Shown: positions 1 through 10,363, counted from the stretch's first letter. The stretch: DNA of 64,000 bases from Pachypanchax playfairii (GCA_006937955.1 SSNP01000252.1:446888-510887); one strand, 5' to 3'. Program-made: numbers and translations. The notes: generated by a model from the letters alone, not told the origin.

Positions 1-735
1 TCTTTACTTCATTTCTGGGTCGGAAATTTCGAGTTCCAAGGACAACTTGAACGCACCATTAGAATCAGAGTCCTGACCTCCATTACATGTTCATTGCAGA
101 TGAACAAAGCCATGCTGGTTACGAGAAATGTGCTTATCATGAGGAGAAGACTCTCTGGTCTGAGGAGACAAAATCTGAACTATGTGTGAGACAGTCAGTG
201 AATACATCTGAGTAGAACGCACTGGTCATTCATCTTTATGTGTCTTTCTTTTTAGCAATGCAGGGACATTATTTTGAGAAGGCTGAACTAAGAACATAGC
301 CAATTGAAAACATCCTTCAGAATTAATGAAACGTTCAAGTAATAAAACAGGATTTATTTTTAACCAAGTATTTAAATATAACATACAGATTGACAATGAT
401 TGAATGGTATTGGAACAATCTGACTGTTCTTGATCCAGCCAGTAACACCAAGAACTAAAATTAAAAGGACTGTGGTGTGGCTGGCTAGCTAGTTGTTTGC
501 TAGTTCTGAATGTACTAGTTAATTGCTTTAATTTATTTGCAAAAATCCTTTACTGGCTTTTAGCAAATAAATGTCTTTAGGTGTGGAAAGATTATTATGA
601 TTTAAATGTGTATAAACGCACAACAAAATTGAATGTGAACAAATGAAACTGAATCTAGGTACTTGAAGATCTAAATGCTTGAAAACTTGGATCTTGCTAC
701 AAGCAGAAGTTCTTTTATTATTATATCTTGTGATG
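1..735. other. AT-rich non-coding stretch
   Basis: No reading frame, RNA gene or repeat boundary could be recognised here. The stretch is AT-rich and ends at the TA target site of the mariner-type MITE that follows. If the downstream dntt exon is part of a gene on this strand, this is probably intron. Confidence 0.5.
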
Positions 736-737
736 TA

Positions 738-1263
738 CAGTACAGACCAGTGTTAATTTTGTTGACTAAAATATTTCGTCATAATTTTAGTCACGAATAT
801 ATTTTTGCGGACGAAAACGAAATGAAAACTAAAATAGACGGCCCTATTTGAGACGATTATTATGACTAAATTTATGTTGATTTTCATTGACAAATAAAAG
901 ACGAGATGAAAATAGACAGCGACGAAATCCAATCAGAGGAAAAGAAAGATGCAGAGAGGAATCATTCAAAAAGCTAACAGCTGGGGCTGCTGTGAAAAGA
1001 ACCAATCAGAGCTCGGCTTATTGAGCGGTGAGCAGAGGCTTCCGTAGTTGTTTGAGATGCTCCCGGGAAAACGCCAGATGAAGTGTGGAATGGTAAGAAA
1101 ATGACTTTTGACTAAAATTGAAAAGAATTTTAGTCAAAAGACTATGACTAAAACTAAATTAACATTTCTTGCCAAAATTAACACTGGCGCAGACCAAAAG
1201 TTTGGACACTCCTTCTCATTCTCTTTGAATGAAAAGGTGTGTCCAAACTTTTGGTCTGTACTG
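738..1263. mobile_element. Tc1/mariner-type MITE, split by a hAT MITE
   Basis: The arms start CAGTACAGAC and end GGTCTGTACTG, with TA on both sides (736-737 and 1264-1265). With the inner insertion removed, the two arms form a near-perfect palindrome of about 80 bp whose core reads CAAAAGTTTGGACAC. The TA target and the CAG ends fit the Tc1/mariner superfamily. There is no coding capacity. Confidence 0.75.
748..1186. mobile_element. hAT-type MITE nested in the mariner MITE
   Basis: Terminal inverted repeats CAGTGTTAATTTTG and CAAAATTAACACTG bound a 439-bp non-coding element rich in GACTAAAA motifs. The flanks GTACAGAC (740-747) and GCGCAGAC (1187-1194) match at 6 of 8 bases and lie inside the arm of the surrounding mariner element. 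An 8-bp duplication and CAG/CTG ends are hAT hallmarks. The hAT insertion is the younger of the two. Confidence 0.75.
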
Positions 1264-1440
1264 TATAAAGTTGATCTAAGTTGATGATCCATGCAACAAG
1301 CTCAGATATGAGTCAGAAGCAGCTAGAAGCAAATCATTGTATGTTTCAGAAAATAAGCACCCATCACTTTGCAAAATAGACAAAATATCAAAATAAGTTG
1401 GATAAATACAAATAAGAATTTTATTACAAGAGTAAGAGGT

Positions 1441-1608
1441 AGATATGTCATCATGAGGGGAAGCATTTTCACAGTGGGTAGAGCAGTCATCTTTTTAAGT
1501 GCAAGTATTATCACTGCAGATAGAAATGTCATCACCATAGGTATCAATGTCAAAACTACTGGGAGACACGTCACCTTGAGTAATAACACTCCCATGAATG
1601 CTGGTCAG
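1441..1608. repeat. Degenerate 21-bp minisatellite
   Basis: Cut into 21-base rows from 1441, about eight rows share a GTCATCA-like core and a GGTAGA-like end. The minus strand reads as a heptad-like peptide with a recurring MTxLP motif, while the plus strand is also open. The periodicity explains both overlapping frames better than a gene does. Unit divergence is high, so the array is old. Confidence 0.5.
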
Positions 1609-2488
1609 ATATAAAATAGACAATTATCATCCCAAGAACCAACTAGATAAAAAAAATTAAATAAAATAGATTCTGTGATATGACAACACTGTCCTGGAGA
1701 AAAAAGGTCATTTATAGAAAAATGGACCAACACACTGCATGAAGACTTCACTGAGTAGAGGTGGATGAGGAATGGCTTCTTAAGCCTGGATCAGACTGCA
1801 GGGTTTGAAGATTCTCAACATATCTCAAATTTTCAGGCTCCAGATTTAACTCATAATACCTTGTCTTAGGCTCCAAAAGAAGCTTGCACCTACTGGAGAG
1901 ATAAGGACAGAAAATGACAGATTACAAGAGTCATTCGGATTTGTAAATAGGATTTAGAAAATTGGACCATCCTGAATGTTGCAATCATGTGCATTCTTGC
2001 TGCATGTTGTTGCAAAGTAAAGACAAGCTTGGTGCTATGCCAGCAAGAAAATGTCTGTTGATATAATATTTGGAAGGAAAGTAAGCAGAAAAACTTAAAC
2101 AGCTGACAAAATGACTTTACAGTTGTGGTGGCCAGAGTGTAATTACTTACCAGAGTTAATGTTCTGATTTTGATTTAAGCATGATTATTGATTTTTTTAC
2201 CGTTTATAAAAGTTGTGTCTTTTTCAATTTCCAGTCTGCATGAAGACGGTGCTTTTGAAACTATTTTTTAAAACAGGACACATGACAGTCGGTGTAGTTT
2301 ATAGTTAAGCATCAAAGATTTTGGGAAGCATGGCTTGAAACTTGTTTGTTACATAAACTTTATGCCTCCTAATTTGTTGGCTTTGAAAATGTAAAGCTGT
2401 TTTTTATAACCTTTTATTGTTACATTTGAGCCCAATTTCCCAATTTTTCATGTTCCCATCTGGCAAAAATGTGGTTTTAAGTATTGAC
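1609..2488. other. Non-coding stretch, nothing recognised
   Basis: AT-rich sequence with only short chance frames and no recognisable transposon ends. A TTAA at 2489 marks the next element. Confidence 0.4.
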
Positions 2489-2938
2489 TTAAAGACCCAC
2501 TCTGATGATAATCGTGTTTATCATGTTGTTAACATGTGCCTGTGACATTTTTCTGATGCTAGAGGACATATCTTAAAACAATTACACTCAAAATTGCATT
2601 TGTGAGTAGTTCTGCATTTAAATAGCTGTAAATCAGATGCTAAGAAAGACTGGATTTGTGACGTATAGAAAATCCCCTGGGTGGACCACAAGTCCCAGCT
2701 TCGAGCTAGCATAAACAGAGAGCTCTCAGCAACGGGGAGAGGAGGGGTGGGGGGGGATCTTTGATGCCAACAGTTCCGCCCACAGCACAGAGGCGAGTTG
2801 CTAATGCTGCTATGTAGAAACTACATCCTAGAAAACAGCACAGGTTTTGTGTTTTTGGGTAAAAATGCCATAATCCTAACTTAAAGACCACTGAGACGTT
2901 TTAAAATAGCTTAAAAGATGATCGAAGTGGCTCTTTAA
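2489..2938. mobile_element. TTAA-flanked MITE, family 1 copy 1
   Basis: Left end TTAAAGACCCACT and right end AGTGGCTCTTTAA are inverted repeats matching at 12 of 13 bases and starting at TTAA. The TTAA target fits Kolobok or piggyBac elements. The body matches 31205-31545 over several blocks, such as GATGCTAGAGGACATATCTT and the GAGAGCTCTCAGCAACGGGG block. A second TTAAAGACCACT at 2881 lies in the left-end orientation, so the last 58 bp may be a small foldback of its own. Confidence 0.6.
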
Positions 2939-3031
2939 AGAAAATTTTAACTTGGAATCTCTCCCTTCTCCTGTTGTTGTAAAGTCTTATTTATGTATAC
3001 AGAACAGTCATAACAGATGTCATAGATGCCA

Positions 3032-3062
3032 CAGCTGAGTGGGCGGGACGCCCACTCAGCTG
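3032..3062. repeat. Perfect 14-bp hairpin
   Basis: CAGCTGAGTGGGCG and its exact reverse complement are separated by three bases (GGA). It stands alone in AT-rich sequence, with no oligo-T tract or gene next to it, so no terminator role is proposed. Confidence 0.8.
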
Positions 3063-3171
3063 CATATAATAACTATGATTTTAGTGAAAAATAAATATTT
3101 ACAGCTGAATGTATATGAAATGTGAATATTTGAACCTACAGCAACAAGAACTATATTGATCAATAAAACCA

Positions 3172-3215
3172 GGGGGCAGCTGTGGCTCAGTGGGTAGAGC
3201 ACAGGGGCGGGGCTT
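3172..3215 (+). mobile_element. tRNA-derived SINE head fragment
   Basis: The stretch contains GCTGTGGCTCAGTGGGTAGA, the A-box-like start of the SINE seen in full at 35712. The match stops after about 40 bases and GC-rich, unrelated sequence follows. It is therefore a truncated or interrupted copy. Confidence 0.55.
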
Positions 3216-3706
3216 CAAAAGGGGGGTGGCACGCCCTTGACCCAGGCATCAGAGACTCAGAGGTGGGATGTGAGAGTCGGGTCTTTTCCACGACTGAGGG
3301 AAGCGGGGGAAGACGGGTGAGAGAACAGGTTCTTCCACAACTTAAACCCAGAGAAGCATGAAGTCTGGACACAATTTATAATACCACGCAAAAAGTGGAT
3401 TTATGAAGGATTTATATATGTTGCCCAGTCAGGTTTGAGTGATGGTTGCTAAAAGCTTAACAAGAACGACTGACTTTAGTGATGTAGTAGGTGTAAAATA
3501 TTGAATAAAATGTGGTGCTGCATGACTAGCTTTGTTTTCACTCTCACATGTAGCGTTATGACGTGCAAATTTACAAGTGAATCGCCAATATTGTCTCCAA
3601 GTGCATTTTGGGTAAAACTTGTCAGCAGCCGTCCACCACAGAGTTTTATTATTTTGGTTTAAAGGACCTGGTCATTTGCTCCGCCCCCTGCCCAGTTCTG
3701 ATTTGT
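3216..3706. other. Non-coding stretch between SINE pieces
   Basis: A GC-rich patch (3216-3330) passes into AT-rich sequence. No gene or element ends are visible. The patch may belong to the same composite repeat as the SINE head at 3172. Confidence 0.35.
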
Positions 3707-3937
3707 TCAGCTAGCGGGTAGAGCGGTCGTCTTCCAATCAGAAGGTTGGTGGAGCAATCGCAGATTCCACTGCCACATGTTGAAGTGTCCTTGGGCAAAA
3801 CACTGAACCTTTTTTAGCCCCCTGATTTACATATCAGGTTGTGTGACTGGGTGGATGTAAAACTTGTAGTGTAAATGTGCTTTGAGTGGTCACTAAGACT
3901 AGAGAAGTGCTATACAAATACAGGACATTTACATTTA
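3707..3937 (+). mobile_element. tRNA-derived SINE, 5'-eroded copy
   Basis: AGCGGGTAGAGCGGTCGTC is followed by a B-box-like region, the phrase GTCCTTGGGCAAAACACTGA, and the tail CTATACAAATACAGGACATT. The order matches the fuller copy at 35712-36003. The A box is degraded and the central part is shorter. Confidence 0.75.
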
Positions 3938-3982
3938 AAATGTAACACCTAAAACAAATTATCCAAGATTTAGTTTTCATTC

Positions 3983-4536
3983 TTAAAGAGGCCATTTCAT
4001 ACAAATTTCAGGACTTTGTGGTTATTTCTTAAGTATTAACAAGTAATATGAAACATTTTATATCTAAAAAATGTCAGGAAACACTGATTAACAGACCTTT
4101 CAATCTGTCTGCGTTAAAATTCGTGTGGTTCTGGCTCCTTCCGTTAGGCTGCTTCAGCTGCTTCGTCAGCAGCTCGTTCATATTCATTATTCAAATTTGC
4201 TGGACTCAGATTGGCTAACAAACTAGCCTATCAGAGCAAGGTATACTGTTTCCTGCCCCGCTGGTCATGGCAACAGTAGACGTTGTGTCTTCCTGTTTGT
4301 TACGTCTTATGCTAACAGCTTTTTAGCCAGCAGCATGCTAGGCGTGGTTTCAACTGCGGGAGCTGCCGAAAACTTAAAACAGGTGTTATCGCCACCTGCG
4401 TAGTTTGAGAGATTAAAACTGAAAGAGAAGTTGTTGACCTGTTTTCACACCCACTATGAAGGTAAGAACACCTGTGGAGCTAAAATATTCAATAGAGACC
4501 TCAGAAAAACTGTTTTTAATGGAAGGACCTCTTTAA
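3983..4536 (+). mobile_element. TTAA-flanked MITE, family 2 copy A
   Basis: The ends TTAAAGAGGCCATTTCAT and ATGGAAGGACCTCTTTAA are imperfect inverted repeats starting at TTAA. Landmarks shared by all five copies include GCATGCTAGGCGTGGTTTCA and CCCACTATGAAGGTAAGAAC. This copy lacks about 60 bp present in copies C and D after GCGGGAGCTG. There is no coding capacity. A Kolobok- or piggyBac-type mobiliser is inferred from the TTAA target. Confidence 0.75.
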
Positions 4537-5749
4537 TGACAGCAATACCACATATATTTTAAATGGAGGAACCAGGACGTGTGTGTATTACTATCTGTCC
4601 AGGTGCTGGCTGTAATGAGGATTTATTCTACATAAGGATGGTCATTAATTCTCTGTCCATGTCATGCTATAGCAATGAAACAACTCTACTTTTTATGTTA
4701 AAAAAACCCTTTTCTTCTCAAAGAGAAGTGTCACTCAGCATTACCAATTGTAGAGCTTCTTTGTTTGCACAAATTTCAATTTTTTCCTCTGTCATTCAAA
4801 AAAAAAAAACGGTTCTTTTCAGGGATTTGCTTTGATCACACCCGTCTGGACATTTTCTTTGTTGCTGACTTGGTTATGAAAGGCTCTAACTATGAGAAGG
4901 AAACCTTGTGGGATGATTACAGACAGGTACGTCAGAGTGGAATCAGAGCGGTTTATAGTAACGTTTACTCAGGATGATTTCTGCATTTCCAATAAACATA
5001 TTCTCTAATCTAATTGGAGTTGGGGGTCTTTTTCTTACTTATACAGAATATATGGCTTTAAATTCAACCCTGAATGCTGATAATTTAATACATTTTTGTA
5101 ATACAATGGAAATTTACTAAATATCCCATGTATACCAGATGAACTACTTTACACTAAATTACCTATAAAACAAATAAACCCTTCTTGTCTTTCACTGATT
5201 CTGAAGTCAGCAAGAAACTTTATCTTCTCTTTAAATAAGATGTTGGCTGCTGACATCCAGGATATGGTACTCCCATGACAGGTGAACAATGCAAATATGA
5301 ACATTAATTTCAAGATACAGTTGCCATGTGATTGGGTCGTTTCATATAGAGGTCAGAGAAACAATTAAGGACTTTAATGAGAATGACTGAGGAGTGTGAA
5401 ATGGGAGGGCTGCTGTATTAATGGAGCACCGTGATGGAGTGAGCTTACTGATGTGAAGCCTTTTAAAAATGGTCCACCAGTTTTTGGCTTTATCTTTGCT
5501 GGTTTCATCAAAGTTTACTACAAATGAGGTTTAGACTTTGGGGCAGATTTGTGATCATTTATTATCTCATGGCGGCACTAAATTTTTAACCTGAAAGGTG
5601 TGAACACAGTGTTCTTTGCAAGATTCTGTATTGCTAAACTTGTTCTAAAGGTTTTTCCCTCACAGCACTGAATTTGTGTTGGGTAGTTAAGTTATTTACT
5701 AAACTTTGTGTTGTGTTTGTATTTATTTCTTCTCATCATACCTTGTATA
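4537..5749. other. Non-coding stretch, nothing recognised
   Basis: Unique-looking AT-rich DNA with overlapping short open frames around 4563-4977 that show no domain, no codon bias and no plausible splice structure. Confidence 0.4.
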
Positions 5750-5751
5750 TA

Positions 5752-6810
5752 CAGGGTGGGCCATTTATATGGATACACCTTAATTAAATGGGAATGGTTG
5801 GTGATATTAATGTCCTGTTTGTGGCACATTAGTATATGTGAGGGGGCAAACTTTTCAAGATGGGTGGTGACCATGGTGGCCATTTTGAAGTCGGCCATCT
5901 TGGATCCAACTTTTGTTTTTTCAATAGGAAGAGGGTCATGTGACACATCAAATTTATTGGTAATTTCACAAGAAAAACAATGGTGTGCTTGGTGTTAGCG
6001 TAACTTTATTCTTTCATGAGTTATTTACAAGTTTCTCTTTGTTAACAGCCATTGACACGTCGAAGAGGTTAACATGTGAGGAGCGGATCGGCAGATTCTG
6101 TTCAGTGATGAGACAAACTTTTATGTGAATGTTGAAGTTAACAAACAAAACCACCACTATTGGTCTGACACTAACCCACATTGGATAGATTCCCTCAAGA
6201 CTGTTGGAACAAAACAAGTGATAGTATAGTGTGGTATATGGGGTACAAAGATAGTGGGGCCATTCTTCATCAATGGAAACCTCAAGGCTACTGGATATTT
6301 GAAATTGCTACATGATGATGTGTTTCCCTCTTTATGCACTGAAGCTGGCACAATCCCTGAGTTTTTCCTGTCCTTAGACTTTTATCTTTGGCGTCATCTG
6401 AAAGCAACTGTCTATGGTGTGAAGAGATGAGATGTGCAGCATCAGTGTGTGAAGAGTGGGAGAAGAGGGTTCCATTGACAATCCAACACAATGAGCAGCA
6501 CATTGAACACATTTTATAAGTGGTCAGAAACTTGTAAATAACTCATGAAAGAATAAAGTTAAGTTAAAACCAAGCACACTATTGTTTTTCTTGTGAAATT
6601 ACCAATAAGTTTGATGTGTCACATGACCCTCTTTCTATTGAAAAAACAAAAGTTGGATCCAAGATGGCCAACTTCAGAATGGCCACCATGGTCACCACCC
6701 ATCTTGAAAAGTTTGCCCCCTCACATATACTAATGTGCCACAAACAGGACGTTAATATCACCAACCATTCCCATTTTATTAAGGGGTATCCATATAAATG
6801 GCCCACCCTG
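5752..6810 (+). mobile_element. Tc1/mariner element with 285-bp inverted repeats
   Basis: The element runs from CAGGGTGGGCCATTTATATG to its reverse complement, with TA on both sides (5750-5751 and 6811-6812). The inverted repeats are very long: 5752-6036 and 6526-6810 pair throughout with few mismatches, to the shared GAGTTATTTACAAGTTTCT. The short centre holds a broken transposase. Total length is 1059 bp. High arm similarity suggests recent insertion or arm-to-arm conversion. Confidence 0.85.
6086..6519 (+). pseudogene. Tc1/mariner-superfamily transposase remnant
   Basis: Reading from 6086 gives a DDE-type fragment with ILFSDETNFYVN (first catalytic Asp), then VNKQNHHYWSDTNPHW, then GPFFINGNL. 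An in-frame TAG replaces a Trp-like codon before CGIWG. The frame passes directly from a GTIPEFF segment to LDFYLWRHLKATVYG, so the part that should hold the second and third catalytic acids is deleted. It ends at TGA (6428). A shifted frame at 6448-6519 gives a C-terminal piece ending HIEHIL. A stop, a frameshift and the lost active site make it non-functional. The subfamily is not assigned. Confidence 0.8.
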
Positions 6811-7368
6811 TACATTAGCGTCTTACATATAATTTAGTTTCAAATAACTAAAATCCTAAATCTGGTGATAATTAATAGATTTGCTTTATGAGACTGAATT
6901 AAACTGTAATAAATCAAATGATTTTGTGACTTGTACTCTGTGAAAGTGGAATATAATTTTAATATAGTTAATATGAGTTTAACTGGACCCTGTAATTGAA
7001 TCAGTTTTTTAAAATTATTTATCAGCTGGACTATATTTAAAGTGCAACTCACTCACCTCCAGATTACATCCTGCCCACACTCCCTGTTTTAAAAAAAATG
7101 CCACAAAAGTGAGGTGTTGCCTGGAGGACTATTGTACATGTGGGGGTGGCGGGCTGGGCTGTGATTGACATGTTGCACCGACACAGATGGACAGAAAGGA
7201 ACAGATGAAAATGGAGAAGGTGCTTCTGTGGACGAGTCGAGCGTCTCTAGTTGCCCTGCAGCAGCTTAGCGGCATAGAATGAGGCCCGTCTCTTAGTGGT
7301 ACGTTGTTAGCCAGAGCTAAAGCTACATTTATATTAGCTCTAGTAATTTCGTGTGTCTCTGTCAACAG
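6811..7368. other. Non-coding stretch, possible transposon-derived 5' region
   Basis: AT-rich to 7040, then more GC-balanced. A short frame at 7187 starts MDRKEQMKMEKVLLW and ends after 35 codons. Together with the next entry it could be the eroded 5' part of a transposon gene. No ends were found. Confidence 0.3.
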
Positions 7369-7491
7369 GTGCAGCTGTGCGCGGCTGCTTTACCTCATTG
7401 TCTGCAACAGAAAGCATGTGTTGCAGAGGGCTGCCCAAGGTATAATTTTAAGTATCCCAGCATGAAGAGAAAGTCATTCAGTAATGTATAA
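7369..7491 (+). pseudogene. Possible THAP-like zinc-finger exon remnant
   Basis: After an acceptor-like CTCTGTCAACAG the frame is open for 40 codons and includes KACVAEGCPRYNFKYPSMKR. The CxxxxC opening followed by a basic and aromatic stretch loosely resembles the start of a THAP domain, the DNA-binding finger of P-element-like transposases and related host proteins. The later Cys and His ligands are absent before the stop. The family call is weak and the frame may be chance. Confidence 0.25.
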
Positions 7492-7794
7492 AAAACATTT
7501 TTTCACACAATTACAAACATTGCACTAAAATGAACTGATTAATGCCGTAAATACTTGCTAGTCAAACTCCAACTTCTTACGGAGGTGTGCTGAGACGGAG
7601 CTTCGTTTATACACAGCTGCAGAATCCTGACGATACAAATAGAGAAAAGAAGGTCTCAGGCAGTAGCAATGTCGGATTTAAATTCAACTGTAACATTTTA
7701 ACCTGAAGAGGGCGCTCCACTTACGGTTTATGGTAGAAAATGAATAGTTGTATTAAAATTGTCATGATTGTAGCTAAGCTTATCTAATGAGGTT

Positions 7795-8264
7795 GGACCC
7801 TCACGCAGGGATGAAAACTCGCCGTACACAGAAACGTAACTGAATGAAGTATTTAATAATGAAATAAAGGTGCTGAAGGGGCAGCAAACACTTACATCTA
7901 TTGAGGAGCAGGAGGGGGAACCAGTCAACACGCATAACAACATTAATCTGAGTGCAAAGAAACCAAACTAGACACCACCTTATATTCAAGCTGAAAACAA
8001 AGCAACCTAAACATTCAAACTGGAAACAGCTGCAGAGCAGGAGAACAAGCTACTGGCGACACACAGAAACAGGAAGTGAATACAAAGTCAAAATAAAAGC
8101 CGAACCGGAAGACACGGAGCGAGACGCCACAAAACATGAGATAAAGAGAACACAGAGGAGGTCGGGAGAAAAACAACCTAAAACATCCCATAATAAACAC
8201 TGAGGGAGGAAAATAAAATCAAAAACAACCAAAACCCCAGAGTCCCAACAAAAATGTATTGAAA
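7795..8264. repeat. Unclassified interspersed repeat, LTR-like composition
   Basis: A purine-rich stretch runs from GGTTGGACCCTCACGCAGG through phrases such as GAAACAGGAAGTGAATACAAA to ACCAAAACCCCAGAGTCCC. It resembles repeat tails common in fish genomes, in composition and phrase order. Similar-looking DNA occurs at 22390-22740 and 63180-63420. No clear ends or second exact copy are visible, so the class is open. Confidence 0.3.
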
Positions 8265-8266
8265 TA

Positions 8267-8810
8267 CAATGGATGTTGGTTATATGCATGACCTCGGTGC
8301 CCAGCAGTTTTGTGCATATAATCGTTGTGTGTATTTATCCGTCAGTGGTCATTTGGACTGTAAACACAGGTAGCAGTGTTCAGTATTAAAACCAGATCAT
8401 TCGAAATGATTAATAATGCAATTACAATATATTAGGAGAATAAAACTCTCAAACAGACTGAGTTATATACTCATAGAGAGGATCCACTATGACACTATAA
8501 GTAAACAGATGCGCCAAATACGCGTGCATGGACGCGATGGTAACGTCACAGATTAAGTTACAGTTAGTAACAGAACAGAACGGTTTTCTATATTGGATAT
8601 TAATAACTCATGATCGGACGATAAAAACTAGAACAAATGTTACATGTGACACTATTTCACACTGAAGAAGTCGGTGATTCATTTTTTGCGACCGTCTGAC
8701 AGCTTCAAGCAGACGCGCCAGACATGTGCGCGTGGATTCTCTATGACACAGGAACGTGCGCAGCAGTTTTGTGCATATAAGTGTGTTGTGCATATAACCA
8801 TTGTCCACTG
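8267..8810. mobile_element. pogo/Tigger-like MITE
   Basis: Left end CAATGGATGTTGGTTATATG and right end CATATAACCATTGTCCACTG are inverted repeats flanked by TA (8265-8266 and 8811-8812). Subterminal copies of CAGCAGTTTTGTGCATATAA occur near both ends in the same orientation. The right part matches 47630-47693. There is no transposase. The TA target and CA(G/A)TGG ends suggest the pogo branch of Tc1/mariner. Confidence 0.65.
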
Positions 8811-8812
8811 TA

Positions 8813-9069
8813 CCAAAAATAATACCCCAAAATAGGCAGGACTATTGGACACTCATATAGTTCTTCAGCAAAAAAGGTTGATTTATGTGTGAGTTACACT
8901 TTGACTCAGTTTTACTTAGACTGGTTGGACCTTGTCTCGTATGTAGAAATATTGTTTGTTTTATTTTAAAATTCATGCTTTTTTTGCTTGGATGATGTTA
9001 TTATTTTTATCTTCCCTAAGCTCAGAGGGCTATAATGTTACCAAATAGGGAAGTTGGAAATAGCCTGAA
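8813..9069. other. Non-coding spacer
   Basis: AT-rich DNA with nothing recognisable between the pogo-like MITE and the split SINE. Confidence 0.4.
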
Positions 9070-9103
9070 TTTATATGGAGCTTTTCTAGTCTCACAGCCC
9101 AAC

Positions 9104-9199
9104 TAAAGGTGGTAAAGAGGATTTTATCCCGAATGAGAAGCTCAACGGCTGTTTGTCACTTTTTGAATAGTGCGGATGCGTTGTAGACCCCCCCGCCTT

Positions 9200-9277
<78 letters not shown>

Positions 9278-9448
9278 TGTTTACTATTGGCATCTACAAC
9301 TTTATTTATTTGAACATGTCAGAATCACTTATATATTATAACTTTTTCTTTTGGAAACCAGAAATACAAGAACCACTACACGTTGATAAAATGATTTTAA
9401 AGTACATTTGACATTTAAATTTGCTACAAAATCATCTTTACCACTGTA
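9104..9448. mobile_element. Unclassified MITE inserted in the SINE, holding a CA array
   Basis: The ends GGTGGTAAAGAGGATTTTAT and TACAAAATCATCTTTACCAC are imperfect inverted repeats. The right half matches 53905-54010, including GTTGATAAAATGATTTTAAA. The (CA)n array lies inside. The insertion point splits the minus-strand SINE. Confidence 0.55.
9202..9273. repeat. (CA)n microsatellite, about 36 units
   Basis: An uninterrupted CA dinucleotide run inside the inserted MITE. Confidence 0.95.
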
Positions 9449-9622
9449 GCACTTCTAGAGTACAAGTTACATTCACCCATTCACACACACTCATAAACAC
9501 TGATATGCAAATTGAAGGCTACATGGGATTCAGTGTCTTGTACACACACATGTGGAAGGGGAAGTTGGAATCAAACCACCAACCTTCTGATTCCTAGTCT
9601 TTGTCCTGAACCACAGCGACCA

Positions 9623-10363
9623 GATGTGTTAATATAGCTGGAGATTTGGTTTCTAAAAGTCCTCTGAGATATTATCATTTTATGGATTACACACATGTTA
9701 ACGGAAGACTCAGATAATTTTTATCTTTGACGAAGGAAAAAGCTGTTTTCTTTTTCTTGGCTACATTTAAAGCTGTAATGACTCATCTTTAATTATGTAT
9801 TCTGTCAAATCCCCCATTTTCTAGTCTTGTAGCATTCTAAAACAAGTGACATGCACTGATGGTAAATTACAGGTTCCTGATTATCAGCAAGTCTGCGTGA
9901 TTTTTGTGAGTCTTTTTGTATTTTCACTGGTCCTGGAAAACTGTTTGGGTCATTATTGAAATAAGCTGCTTGAGTCTGTGCTTGTGGATTAGGTTAGCTT
10001 TGAAGTCACACAAAAGAAACTAATACTAATAATAATGAGCTAGATGATTATCAGTTTTATTATTTTGTTACATTTTTAAAACCTATTTAAAGCATTTATT
10101 ACATTTTTATCAACTTATATAATAACATACATGCCTCAGTTAAGATCAGTGTTCAAGACTGGAGAAAAAAAAAGGAGGTTGAGGAAAAATGGCGTCAGAG
10201 GAGAATACTATGGTCAAAACCACTGCTAAACTTTTGGTAAAATATTCGGACTAACAAGAAAGAAGTGGAACACCATCTGTCTTCACATCTGACATGAAAC
10301 CAATACTGCATTCCAGAAAAAGAACATCACACTAACAGCCAAACATGGTGGTGGTGGTTAGGG
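9623..10363. other. Non-coding stretch, nothing recognised
   Basis: AT-rich DNA without element ends or coding signal. Confidence 0.4.

Larger units (their letters stand above)
9070..9622 (-). mobile_element. tRNA-derived SINE, interrupted
   Basis: On the minus strand, the tail (GGAGCTTTTCTAGTCTCAC at 9082, read on +) is separated from the body (9449-9622) by an inserted element. The body contains ATTCACCCATTCACACACAC, the reverse complement of the SINE middle, and ends with ACCACCAACCTTCTGATTCC and an eroded A-box region. Both halves align to one SINE. Confidence 0.65.

Noticed and set aside
5692..5998. Opposed open frames at 5692-5998 and their mirror at 6579-6837
   Set aside because: They are the same sequence seen twice, being translations of the long inverted repeats of the mariner element.
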